This document shows positions 8,114 to 16,383 of a stretch of DNA of 27,101 nucleotides, one piece after another. Source of the stretch: Gammaproteobacteria bacterium (GTDB taxonomy: Bacteria; Pseudomonadota; Gammaproteobacteria; Magnimaribacterales; Magnimaribacteraceae); NCBI GenBank assembly GCA_002730855.1, contig PCBA01000059.1:1-27101 (forward strand), written 5' to 3'. Numbering within the stretch: position 1 is the stretch's first letter; each line of letters opens with the position of its first letter. The position numbers were made by a program, and so were the translations under genes. Under the pieces are notes generated by a model that saw only the letters and a list, made by a program, of their open reading frames with translations, was not told where the DNA came from and searched no databases.

Positions 8114-11066
8114 TTCGGCTAATTGCATTGATAACATCCTTAGTCATATTAACTTTAGATTCAATATCTCCCGAGTTAAGTAGAGAGGTGTTAAGTTCTG
8201 GATTTTTGAAATAAATATTTATCTTATCTTTTAAAAAGTTTATCTTACTGATTGAATTCACTTCACTCAATAGTCTTAATTCAGCTTGATAAAAGAAATA
8301 TATTATTTCTATAGGTAATAAACCAAAACGGTTAATCATTTCAATTTGAATGCTCTTTAGGTCTTCTTCAGAGCTAGCTAAAGCTATCCTGTTATACATT
8401 AATAATCTTACATTAATGTCTGGAAGATAGTCTTCTGGGATTAAACTATTTTGATTTATATTAATTTCAGGCAATTCATCTAGATTGTGAAAGTCCAAAT
8501 CACCACTTTTAATGAAATCGGTAGCTCTCTTTATCATTCTTGTATATAAATCTAATCCTATTGAATCAAAGATACCGCTTTGGTTAGAGCCTAGAATTTC
8601 TCCTGCACCTCTTATCTCTAAGTCTTTAAGGGCTAACAGGAATCCTGCTGATAAGGAATCAGTGTTTTGTAGAGCCTCAAGTCTCTTGTCAGCTTCTTTT
8701 TTTTGAATAATGTGTTTTGATCTTAAGAAATATGAATAGGCCTGTTTATCACTTCTTCCTATTCTACCTCTTAATTGGTGTAATTGAGCCAAGCCAAATT
8801 TATCCGCTTCTTCCACTATTAATGTGTTTGCGTTAGCAACATCTATCCCGCTTTCAATAATAGTAGAGCAAACCAAAACATCGATTTCATTAGAATTAAA
8901 GGCAATCATTCTTTTTTCTATATCTTTATTATTTAGTTGCCCATGTACAATTTCAATTCTTAATTGAGGAAATTTAGTTTCAAGTCTTTGTTTTCTATCC
9001 TGTATAAGCTTTAAGTTATTACACAGGTAATAAGTTTGACCGCTTCTAAGACTTTCTCTTTGGATAGCTTCATTTATTAAGTTCTCATTAAACGAATACG
9101 TAAAGGTCTTTACAGGAAGACGATCATCTGGAGCAGTTGCAATAATAGATAAATCTTTTAATTCCGTTAATGCAAAATTTAATGACCTTGGTATTGGTGT
9201 AGCAGAAAGGCTAATAATTTCTACCTCCTCTTTAAGAGATTTAATTTTTTCTTTCTGGCGAACGCCAAATCTATGTTCTTCGTCTATGACAAGGAGACCT
9301 AAATCAAAAAACTTTACAGTACTTTGTAAAACGGAATGTGTTCCTATAAGAATGTCAATTCTTCCTTCGCTTAAGTCTTTTAATAATTTATCCTTTTCTT
9401 TTTTCCCTACATTTCTTGAAAGAATAGCAATCTCAATTCCTGTATCTTTGAATCTGTTAATAAAGCTAGAATGATGCTGAGTTGCTAGAAGAGTTGTAGG
9501 AACAAGGATACATGTTTGCTTCAGATTAAAACTAGCGACAAAAGCAGCTCGCATAACCACTTCCGTCTTTCCAAAACCAACCTCTCCACATACCAATCTA
9601 TCCATAGGTATTGGTTTTTGCATATCCACAATAACTTCATCTATTGTTCTTTTTTGATCGTACGTTTCTTGATAAGGGAATTGTGAACAGAAATATTTAA
9701 ATTCTTTAATTGGAATATCATATGAAAAACCCTCTTTATTTGCTCTTTTAGCCTGAACTTCTAATAATTCGGCTGCTGTATCAAAAGTTTGTTTTAAAGC
9801 TTTATTTTTTCTTTTTACCCATCTTTTTGAACCCAAAGTGTCTATAGATCTATCTATTGGGCCAAAGTATTTAGATACTAAATTCATATGCTCAATTGGT
9901 ACGTAGACTTTACTATTATCTGCATATTCGATCTCCAGGCAGTCGCTAATCCCTAGAAAAGTTTTAATGGGAGTTAGTCCATTAAAACTACCAATTCCAT
10001 GAGTTAAATGAACTACCAAGTCTCCTTTATTAGGCAATTTTTGGTAGTTAATATCACTTTTCTCATTTCTTGCCTTTATTTCTTGAACTTTAGGCCTTAT
10101 TTCTAAGCTCTTTTCTAATTTAAACTTATAAACATCTTTATTTTGAATGACATCAACAAGATCTTTGTAGTTAATGAATAATTCATTAGGAGGTAATAGA
10201 GGTCTTTTTAAGTCATATCTGTATTCTTCATAACGTTCTTCTATTAAGTTTTCAAAAATCCTTGCTTCTTCTAACACCCCAATTTGCATATGGATAGTTT
10301 TAAACTCTTTTAAATAAGGTAGTAAGCTAGTTTTATGTCCGTAAAAAAGTGGAAGGTAAATTTCAACCCCTTCGGCTGGTTTAGAATTTATTATTTTGTT
10401 GAATATTTCAGAATCACCTTCGAAAGCATCAAATTTTTCTCTCCAATTAGTTCTAAATTGAGTTGCACTATGCCTGTTAAGAGGATATTCAAAAGAAGGT
10501 AAATAACTCATAGAATCTATTTGCTCATTTGCGATTTGAGTTTGAGGATCAAAAAGTCTCAGACTCTCAATATCATTACCAAAGAATTCAATTCTTATGG
10601 GTTCTTCTCTACTGGTCAAGAAAATATCTAAGATAGAACCTCTTAACGCATATTCTCCCGGAACAGAAACAAAATCAGATCGTGAATAGCCATTGTCGGC
10701 GAGAAGGTCTAGTAAAGTCTCTAGATTTAAATGATCTCCTACATGTAAATGATTAATAGGCATCACATGAGATAAATCAGGGCAAGGGGAAAGTAGTGTT
10801 TGTATTGATGTGATTAGATTGCTATCTCTATTTTTAAGTAGTTCTGAAAGACAATTTATTCTATTAGCTCTAATTACGGGTGCAGAAGAAAAAAAATCGT
10901 AGGGCAATAACTCAGAACCTTCAAGAAGCATGCAATTGAAACTATCCTTGATGTCTGCTTGTAGTAACTTTGCTGATTGACTGTCTTTAGTTACAAATAG
11001 ATTTTTTTTAGGCGAGCTTGTCCCCAGATTAATTAAATCTGTAAGGGTGTTGAGCTTTTTGGTCAC
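8103..11066 (-). CDS. mfd: Transcription-repair coupling factor Mfd, shortened (lacks most of domain D3)
   Basis: Mfd is a DNA translocase that removes RNA polymerase stalled at lesions and recruits UvrA. The start is GTG. Order of parts: UvrB-like N-terminal module (about 1-290, with conserved Arg158 and Arg170 in the UvrA-contact region); RNA polymerase-interacting domain from 348 (GDLVVHLTHGIG); translocase with Walker A GEVGFGKTE (494-502), DEEH box (595-598), SATPIP (621-626) and QLHQLRGRIGRS (761-772); then the TRG-like segment and D7 (about 876-987). At 987 aa it is about 160 shorter than E. coli Mfd (1148). Only 54 residues separate RPLLPP (288-293) from the RNAP-binding domain, about 170 by my recollection of E. 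coli, so D3 is essentially missing. D7 is also cut by about 30-40 residues. All motor motifs are intact, so it should be active. It is cotranscribed with csiV. Confidence 0.97.
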   Translation of the reverse strand: MTKKLNTLTDLINLGTSSPKKNLFVTKDSQSAKLLQADIKDSFNCMLLEGSELLPYDFFSSAPVIRANRINCLSELLKNRDSNLITSIQTLLSPCPDLSHVMPINHLHVGDHLNLETLLDLLADNGYSRSDFVSVPGEYALRGSILDIFLTSREEPIRIEFFGNDIESLRLFDPQTQIANEQIDSMSYLPSFEYPLNRHSATQFRTNWREKFDAFEGDSEIFNKIINSKPAEGVEIYLPLFYGHKTSLLPYLKEFKTIHMQIGVLEEARIFENLIEERYEEYRYDLKRPLLPPNELFINYKDLVDVIQNKDVYKFKLEKSLEIRPKVQEIKARNEKSDINYQKLPNKGDLVVHLTHGIGSFNGLTPIKTFLGISDCLEIEYADNSKVYVPIEHMNLVSKYFGPIDRSIDTLGSKRWVKRKNKALKQTFDTAAELLEVQAKRANKEGFSYDIPIKEFKYFCSQFPYQETYDQKRTIDEVIVDMQKPIPMDRLVCGEVGFGKTEVVMRAAFVASFNLKQTCILVPTTLLATQHHSSFINRFKDTGIEIAILSRNVGKKEKDKLLKDLSEGRIDILIGTHSVLQSTVKFFDLGLLVIDEEHRFGVRQKEKIKSLKEEVEIISLSATPIPRSLNFALTELKDLSIIATAPDDRLPVKTFTYSFNENLINEAIQRESLRSGQTYYLCNNLKLIQDRKQRLETKFPQLRIEIVHGQLNNKDIEKRMIAFNSNEIDVLVCSTIIESGIDVANANTLIVEEADKFGLAQLHQLRGRIGRSDKQAYSYFLRSKHIIQKKEADKRLEALQNTDSLSAGFLLALKDLEIRGAGEILGSNQSGIFDSIGLDLYTRMIKRATDFIKSGDLDFHNLDELPEININQNSLIPEDYLPDINVRLLMYNRIALASSEEDLKSIQIEMINRFGLLPIEIIYFFYQAELRLLSEVNSISKINFLKDKINIYFKNPELNTSLLNSGDIESKVNMTKDVINAISRNVN

Positions 11067-11072
11067 TAGTCC

Positions 11073-11101
11073 GTTATATATTAGTAATCAAAAAATGAAA
11101 A
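11073..11101 (-). promoter_or_regulatory. Putative mfd promoter (TTTTCA-17-TATAAC), leaderless arrangement
   Basis: On the minus strand TTTTCA (4 of 6 to TTGACA) at 11101-11096 is separated by 17 bases from TATAAC (5 of 6) at 11078-11073. Six bases (GGACTA) then precede the GTG start of mfd, so transcription would start at the GTG itself. The -35 lies over the -35 of the divergent acyl-CoA dehydrogenase promoter. Confidence 0.55.
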
Positions 11102-11122
11102 TTATATAGGTAAGTGTATAAT
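11095..11122 (+). promoter_or_regulatory. Putative promoter of the acyl-CoA dehydrogenase/GAPDH unit
   Basis: TATAAT at 11117-11122 is a perfect -10. ATGAAA at 11095-11100 (4 of 6) is a candidate -35 with a 16-bp spacer. Transcription would start near 11129 and leave a leader of about 20 nt without a strong Shine-Dalgarno. The -35 region is shared with the mfd promoter on the other strand, so the two may compete for polymerase. Confidence 0.5.
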
Positions 11123-11151
11123 TATTTTTTTTTAATTTTTGGTTTATTAAT

Positions 11152-12345
11152 ATGGACTTAACTTTTTCAAATTCAGATCTCTCTTTTAGAAAGGAAGTAG
11201 TTGCTTTTCTTGAAGAAGAATACCCTTCTGATATAAAAGAAAAACAAGACAAGAGGGTTCCTCTAGAAAAAGAAGAGATTATTAGATGGCAGAAGATTCT
11301 TCATGGAAAAGGGTGGTTTGCGATTAATTGGCCTACAGAATATTCTGGCTATCAAGATCTGTCTGTTACAGAAAAATATATTCTCCAAGAGGAGTTAGCT
11401 AATGTAAACGCACCCACAATGATCCCATTTGGTGTGGGTATGTGTGCTCCTGTTATATACAGTTTCGGCACCGATCAACAGAAGGAAAAATATCTCCCTT
11501 CAATTCTAAATAGTGACGTATGGTGGTGTCAGGGATATTCTGAACCAGGATCAGGTTCGGATTTAGCTTCTTTAAAGACTAAAGCTGAGACGAAGGATGA
11601 AAACTATTTAGTTAATGGTACTAAAACTTGGACTACGTTAGCACAGCATGCTGATTGGATCTTTTGCTTAGTAAGGACTGAAACAACTGAAATTAAACAA
11701 GAAGGTATTAGTTTTCTATTAATAGATATGAAAACACCGGGCATTGAGGTTAAACCTATTATTACAATTGATGGTTCTCATGAAGTTAATATGGTTTATT
11801 TTGATAATGTAGAAGTGCCTAAAGAAAATTTGGTTGGAAAAGAAGGGCAGGGCTGGAATATTGCGAAGTTTCTTCTTGCACATGAAAGAAGCGGTATAGC
11901 AGGTATTGCAGCGCTTAAAAGAGAATTGCGTAGACTCAAAGATTTATCTTCAGACATACAACTGGGCGAAGGAACACTCATAGACGATCCACAATTCAGA
12001 AGTAAGATAGAGGAAACAGAAATTGAGTTAACAGCTACAGAATTCACTGAACTAAGAACATTGGCTGCTATGTCCCATGGGGGCTCACCGGGAGCTGAAT
12101 CTTCTATTCTTAAAATTAAAGGAACAGAATTGCAACAAACCATCTCAGAATTATTTGTAGAAATGCTAGGTTACTATGCTCATCCCTTTTATTTAGAAAA
12201 TGAATTAGGTTCTAATGAAACGGTAGGACCAGACTATGCAGCACCAGTGATGCCACACTATCTAAATTTTAGAAAAGTTAGTATTTATGGTGGCAGCAAT
12301 GAAATACAGCGAAATGTTATATCAAAAGCAATTTTAGGACTTTAA
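11152..12345 (+). CDS. Acyl-CoA dehydrogenase, large/catalytic subunit of a probable heteromeric pair
   Basis: This FAD-dependent acyl-CoA dehydrogenase (397 aa) introduces the alpha-beta double bond into an acyl-CoA and passes electrons to ETF. Visible parts: N-terminal helical domain; middle beta domain with WWCQGYSEPGSGSDLASL (about 124-141) and NGTKTWTT (155-162), which contact flavin and substrate; C-terminal helical domain ending in IYGGSNEIQRNVISKAILGL. The position of the usual catalytic Glu (IYEGT in MCAD) is Gly380. A Glu is present instead at E245 (LLAHERSGIAG), the site used by isovaleryl-CoA and long-chain dehydrogenases. A second, different dehydrogenase follows 3 bp later. The arrangement recalls PimC/PimD and the mycobacterial alpha2beta2 FadE26/FadE27 enzymes, with this as the Glu-bearing partner. 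Substrate is unknown; bulky or dicarboxylic acyl-CoAs are possible. No specific gene symbol is justified. Confidence 0.9.
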   Translation: MDLTFSNSDLSFRKEVVAFLEEEYPSDIKEKQDKRVPLEKEEIIRWQKILHGKGWFAINWPTEYSGYQDLSVTEKYILQEELANVNAPTMIPFGVGMCAPVIYSFGTDQQKEKYLPSILNSDVWWCQGYSEPGSGSDLASLKTKAETKDENYLVNGTKTWTTLAQHADWIFCLVRTETTEIKQEGISFLLIDMKTPGIEVKPIITIDGSHEVNMVYFDNVEVPKENLVGKEGQGWNIAKFLLAHERSGIAGIAALKRELRRLKDLSSDIQLGEGTLIDDPQFRSKIEETEIELTATEFTELRTLAAMSHGGSPGAESSILKIKGTELQQTISELFVEMLGYYAHPFYLENELGSNETVGPDYAAPVMPHYLNFRKVSIYGGSNEIQRNVISKAILGL

Positions 12346-12348
12346 ATT

Positions 12349-13476
12349 ATGGATTTTACATTTAATGAAGAGCAAACACTGATCCAAGGTCAAGTTGAAC
12401 AATTTATTCAAAAAGAATATGACTGGGAAACGAGACAAAAGTTGTCTAATTCCGATCTAGGATTTGGAGAAAAGAATTGGAAAACCTTTGCTGAATTGGG
12501 CTGGTTAGGTATATCAGTATCTGAAGATAATGGAGGTTTTGGAGGGTCTGCAATTGAAACAATGCTTATTATGGAAGAGTTCGGTAAAGGGCTTGTTGTT
12601 GAACCATTCCTTGAGACAGTAGTTATGTCTCTGGGATTGTTGGATAGATATGGATCAGATCAGCAGATAAGTGATGTTATGAGCGAGGTTATTAATGGAA
12701 AAATACATTTAGCATTAGCTTACGCAGAACCTCAAAGCCGTTTTAATCTTTCTGATGTTGTTACAGAAGCCAAGAAAGAAGGTGATAATTTTATAATTAA
12801 TGGATTCAAGTCGGTTGTTATGAACGGACCTGTAGCTAATAAAATAATTATCTCTGCCCGTACATCTGGTAAACAAATGGACAAAAAAGGAGTGTCTTTA
12901 TTTCTGGTTGATTCTAATACTGCTGGTTTAACTAAAACAGATTATAAGACAGTAGATGGTAGAAGAGCTTCAGACATAAATTTAGAAAACGTAACCATAT
13001 CAAATGATTCATTAATAGGCTCACTAGACAAGGGTTTTGGTTTATTAGATGAAGCAATTGATAGGTCTATTTTAGCTATATCTGCTGAAGCTGTTGGTGC
13101 CATGGAGGTTCTTTATAAAACTACGGTTGAATACACCAAAACCAGAGAGCAATTTGGAACACCTATAGGAAAATTCCAAGTTCTTCAGCACAGAATGGTA
13201 GATATGTTTATGGAGTATGAGCAATGTAAATCGCTTTTATACATGGCAACTATGAAAAATGAAGAAGGTTCTCTCGATGCAAAGAAGGCAATATCCGGTC
13301 TTAAATACCAAGTTGGTAAGGCAGGAAAATTTGTAGGCCAACAGTCAGTTCAATTACATGGTGGCATGGGAGTAACAGACGAATTAAATGTTGGTCATTA
13401 CTTTAAAAGATTAACAACAATAGGAACTATCTTTGGTAATGCAGACTTCCATTTAAAACAATATACTTCTTTATAA
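12349..13476 (+). CDS. Acyl-CoA dehydrogenase, small/partner subunit of a probable heteromeric pair
   Basis: This is a 375-residue acyl-CoA dehydrogenase-family protein. The N-terminal domain contains ELGWLGISVSEDNGGFGG (about 49-66). The middle domain has LALAYAEPQSRFN where catalytic homologues carry the TEP-GSGSD flavin/substrate loop, which is degenerate here. The C-terminal domain has TREQFGTPIGKFQ (265-277) and QLHGGMGVTDE (335-345), typical FAD-binding segments. Neither standard catalytic Glu site is filled: the alternative site reads AIDRSILA (D238), and the C-terminal site lacks a Glu (RLTTIGTIFGNADFH). This is typical of the non-catalytic or flavin-completing partner in two-gene dehydrogenases. 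It starts 3 bp after the large-subunit stop, and the GAPDH gene follows its own stop by 4 bp, so all three are likely one mRNA. Partnership is inferred from adjacency and complementary residues. Confidence 0.88.
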   Translation: MDFTFNEEQTLIQGQVEQFIQKEYDWETRQKLSNSDLGFGEKNWKTFAELGWLGISVSEDNGGFGGSAIETMLIMEEFGKGLVVEPFLETVVMSLGLLDRYGSDQQISDVMSEVINGKIHLALAYAEPQSRFNLSDVVTEAKKEGDNFIINGFKSVVMNGPVANKIIISARTSGKQMDKKGVSLFLVDSNTAGLTKTDYKTVDGRRASDINLENVTISNDSLIGSLDKGFGLLDEAIDRSILAISAEAVGAMEVLYKTTVEYTKTREQFGTPIGKFQVLQHRMVDMFMEYEQCKSLLYMATMKNEEGSLDAKKAISGLKYQVGKAGKFVGQQSVQLHGGMGVTDELNVGHYFKRLTTIGTIFGNADFHLKQYTSL

Positions 13477-13480
13477 AGAT

Positions 13481-14953
13481 ATGGCAAAAGATCAACCTGA
13501 TAAGAGGTTAAGACCAGAACCTCCTAAAGATCCATTTGGAGATTTCCAATACCGTCAGGCATTGGCTGAAGAAATGCTCCCTATGATAGGGCGCATTTAT
13601 AGAAACAATGTCCATCTCTTATTGTATGGAAAACCTTTAGTAAATTTATCAGTTTCTGAGATTATGAATGCTCACAGGTTTGTGAGGGAAACCGAAGACA
13701 ATGAGTTAAGTGAATTTGAAACTTATCAAGTCGTAGTTGCATTAAGTGAACTAGAGCTTGGTCCTGCAGAAATAGATATAGGTATTATAACTGCAGCCTA
13801 CCTGTATGAAGATAAAGGACTTAGTTTAGAAGACTTTGTAAAAGAGTCTGTAGAAGATTTAATAGGTAATGAGGGCGCTATTCTTGAGAAAGCTCAAGAT
13901 GTTGTTCTATATGGTTTTGGAAGAATTGGAAGACTATTAACCAGGATGCTTATTGAAGACTCTGCGGGTGGAGATAATTTAAGGTTAAGGGCCATCGTTG
14001 TTAGGAAAGCTATAGACGACGATATCATTAAGAGAGCTAACTTAATGAGAACTGATTCTGTACATGGACCGTTTAAAGGAACTATTAGAGTGGTTGAAGA
14101 AGATGACATGTTAATCATTAATGGCAATGAAGTTAAAATCATCTACTCAGGTGATCCTTCTACTATAGATTATAGGGAGTTTGGAATAGAGAATGCTTTG
14201 CTTATAGACAATACAGGTGTTTGGAGAACGAAGGAGAGTTTGGAACAACATTTAGACTGTAAAGGGATTTCTAAAGTCCTATTAACAGCACCAGCTAAAG
14301 ATGGAATTAAAAATATAGTCCATGGAATTAATAATGAAATTATTGATGGCGATAAAGTTCTTGGGGCAGCTTCATGTACAACAAATGCCATTGTCCCTAC
14401 TCTTAAAGTCTTAAATGATGAATTTGATATAAAGTCTGGCCATATTGAAAGCGTTCATTCATATACTAATGATCAGAATTTAATAGATAATTTTCATAAA
14501 AAAGAAAGAAGAGGAAGAAGTGCTGCACTTAATATTGTAATTACAGAAACTGGTGCTGGAAAAGCAGTAGGCCAGGTTCTGCCTGAGTTAAAAGGTAAAC
14601 TTACAGCAAATGCTGTCAGAGTTCCAACACCTAATGTTTCTTTAGCTATAATGAGTTTAGAGTTGAGCAAAGCAGTAAGTGTTGAAGCTTTAAATGATTT
14701 TCTTAGGCAGAAAGCATTTCATTCAAACCTAAAAGATCAAATTGGATTTACTAACTCACCTGAGGTTGTGTCAACAGATTTCGTCAGCAACAGTCATGCA
14801 GGTGTTGTTGATTCAGCAGCGACCATCGTAAATGGTAATAATTGTGTTATTTACGTTTGGTATGATAATGAATACGGTTATACAGCTCAACTCCTTGGAT
14901 TGGCTAAAGAAATGGTTGGTCTAACTTATAAAAGATATCCAAATTTTAGCTAA
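13481..14953 (+). CDS. gap: Glyceraldehyde-3-phosphate dehydrogenase with long N-terminal extension
   Basis: This is a phosphorylating GAPDH, 490 aa against about 330 for classical enzymes. Residues 1-135 are an extra, mostly helical, acidic domain that I cannot assign. The GAPDH fold begins at about 138 with the Rossmann loop YGFGRIGR (144-151). The catalytic core has AASCTTNA with nucleophile C299, H326 (VHSYTND), ETGAGKAVG, RVPTPNVS and WYDNEYGY (460-467). At the end of strand beta-2, NAD-type enzymes have A-I-N-D; here it is V-V-R-K (R175/K176), replacing the Asp that binds the adenine-ribose hydroxyls, so NADP(H) use is possible. As I recall, similar long GAPDHs sit between mfd and nqrA in Pseudomonas (PA3001). 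Its location after two acyl-CoA dehydrogenases, which feed gluconeogenic growth, suggests a gluconeogenic role; that is inference. Confidence 0.92.
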   Translation: MAKDQPDKRLRPEPPKDPFGDFQYRQALAEEMLPMIGRIYRNNVHLLLYGKPLVNLSVSEIMNAHRFVRETEDNELSEFETYQVVVALSELELGPAEIDIGIITAAYLYEDKGLSLEDFVKESVEDLIGNEGAILEKAQDVVLYGFGRIGRLLTRMLIEDSAGGDNLRLRAIVVRKAIDDDIIKRANLMRTDSVHGPFKGTIRVVEEDDMLIINGNEVKIIYSGDPSTIDYREFGIENALLIDNTGVWRTKESLEQHLDCKGISKVLLTAPAKDGIKNIVHGINNEIIDGDKVLGAASCTTNAIVPTLKVLNDEFDIKSGHIESVHSYTNDQNLIDNFHKKERRGRSAALNIVITETGAGKAVGQVLPELKGKLTANAVRVPTPNVSLAIMSLELSKAVSVEALNDFLRQKAFHSNLKDQIGFTNSPEVVSTDFVSNSHAGVVDSAATIVNGNNCVIYVWYDNEYGYTAQLLGLAKEMVGLTYKRYPNFS

Positions 14954-14982
14954 TCCTTCTAGCTTTATAACTGCTAGGTCAT

Positions 14983-14988
14983 TATAAT
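14983..14988 (+). promoter_or_regulatory. Putative nqr operon -10 (TATAAT) with GC-rich discriminator
   Basis: TATAAT is followed by ACGCCCGC, a GC-rich patch in an otherwise AT-rich 77-bp gap. Transcription would start near 14995, giving a leader of about 36 nt ending in AGGGA directly against the nqrA ATG. No clear -35 is visible. GC-rich discriminators are typical of ppGpp-repressed promoters. GCCC-N7-GGGC (14991-15005) could form a small hairpin at the 5' end of the mRNA. A second weak -10, TATCAT, lies at 15018-15023. Confidence 0.4.
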
Positions 14989-15030
14989 ACGCCCGCGTTC
15001 TGGGCTGAATTTCTACATATCATATAGGGA

Positions 15031-16383
15031 ATGATAAAGATAAAGAAAGGTCTCAATATACCTATTAGCGGTGAACCTGCCGTTGAAGTCAATGACTCTA
15101 AAAAAAGTCGGTCGGTTGCAATACTCGGAGATGACTACAATGGCATGAAACCAACCATGCTAGTGAAGGAAGGTGATAGAGTTAAGATAGGTCAGCCTCT
15201 ACTTGAAGATAAAAAAAATCCAGGTGTTATTTTTACCTCACCCGGAGGAGGGCGCATTGAATCTATTAATAGAGGTGCAAGAAGAGCCCTTCAATCAGTA
15301 GTCATTGAAATAGACGATAATGAAGAGCAAATCAAATTTCATGCCTATTCTGAGAACCAATTACAAAACATATCTTCTAATGAAATAAGAGAATTATTAG
15401 TTATTTCAGGTTTATGGACGGCTTTTAGGACAAGGCCATTTAGTAAAGTCCCTCAAATAGACTCTTCACCATCTAATATTTTTATTTCTGCTATGGATAC
15501 GAACCCTTTATCTCCTGACCCAGATTACGTTATAAACAGAAATCAAGATAACTTTACTTTTGGATTAAATGTTCTTAAGAAACTAGTCACTGTTCCTATT
15601 AATGTAACCGTTAGTAAAAACTCAACGTTAAAACTTGAGTTAAATGATCAAGTCCGTTTACATAAATTTTCTGGACCGCACCCAGCAGGACTGGTGGGCA
15701 CACACATGCACTTTATTTCTCCATCTTCTTTAAACAATATTAATTGGACTATCGGATATCAAGACATAGTAAGCATCGGTAAGTTCTTCAAAACGGGTAA
15801 ATTGAATCTAGAAAGGATAATATCTTTGGCAGGACCTCAAGTAAATAAACCATCATACTTAACTACTCGTGTAGGTGCTTGTACAGATGAATTAGTTGCA
15901 GGAGAGCTTACCCATAGAGAGAACAGGATAATTTCTGGCTCTATAATTAACGGAAGAGAAGCAATTGGACCCTACGCATACTTAGGTAGGTATCATAATC
16001 AAATATCTGTAGTAGCTGAACCCAACAAAAAAGACAGGGAATTCATGAATTGGCTAATTCCAGGCCCCCGAAAGTTTTCTAAATTGCCATTATTCCTTTC
16101 TTCTCTATTTCCTAGAAAGAAATTTAAATTTAAAACCCTTATGAATGGTTCAGATAGACCAATCATTCCTATAGGTGTTTATGAAGAGGTCGTTCCATTA
16201 AATCTCCTTCCCTCGATGTTGCTAAGATATATTGCTTTACAAGATACGGAAAAAATTCAAGAACTAGGTGGCCTAGAACTTGATGAGGAAGATTTAGCAT
16301 TGTGTAGCTTTGTGTGCCCAGGAAAATATGATTTTGGTTCTTTATTGAGAGCGGGATTGAATAAAATAGAAGTGGAAGGTTAA
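15031..16383 (+). CDS. nqrA: Na+-translocating NADH:quinone reductase subunit A
   Basis: NqrA is the cytoplasmic, quinone-associated subunit of Na+-NQR. The 450 residues (Vibrio 446) align end to end. They begin with MIKIKKGLNIPISGEP and include DDYNGMKPTMLVKEGD, KKNPGVIFTSPGGG, SGLWTAFRTRPFSKVP (126-141), SAMDTNPL, FSGPHPAGLVGTHMHF (213-228) and LDEEDLALCSFVCPGKY (417-433). It heads an operon of eight genes that overlap or are spaced by a few bases. The stop TAA shares its last A with the nqrB start (TAATG). The short 77-bp gap from gap contains its own -10 candidate, so the operon may be both read through from gap and transcribed separately. Confidence 0.98.
   Translation: MIKIKKGLNIPISGEPAVEVNDSKKSRSVAILGDDYNGMKPTMLVKEGDRVKIGQPLLEDKKNPGVIFTSPGGGRIESINRGARRALQSVVIEIDDNEEQIKFHAYSENQLQNISSNEIRELLVISGLWTAFRTRPFSKVPQIDSSPSNIFISAMDTNPLSPDPDYVINRNQDNFTFGLNVLKKLVTVPINVTVSKNSTLKLELNDQVRLHKFSGPHPAGLVGTHMHFISPSSLNNINWTIGYQDIVSIGKFFKTGKLNLERIISLAGPQVNKPSYLTTRVGACTDELVAGELTHRENRIISGSIINGREAIGPYAYLGRYHNQISVVAEPNKKDREFMNWLIPGPRKFSKLPLFLSSLFPRKKFKFKTLMNGSDRPIIPIGVYEEVVPLNLLPSMLLRYIALQDTEKIQELGGLELDEEDLALCSFVCPGKYDFGSLLRAGLNKIEVEG

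Noticed and set aside
11796..12143. 115-codon open frame opposite the first acyl-CoA dehydrogenase
   Set aside because: It is a shadow of a well-conserved gene; low complexity with many Ser and no family resemblance.
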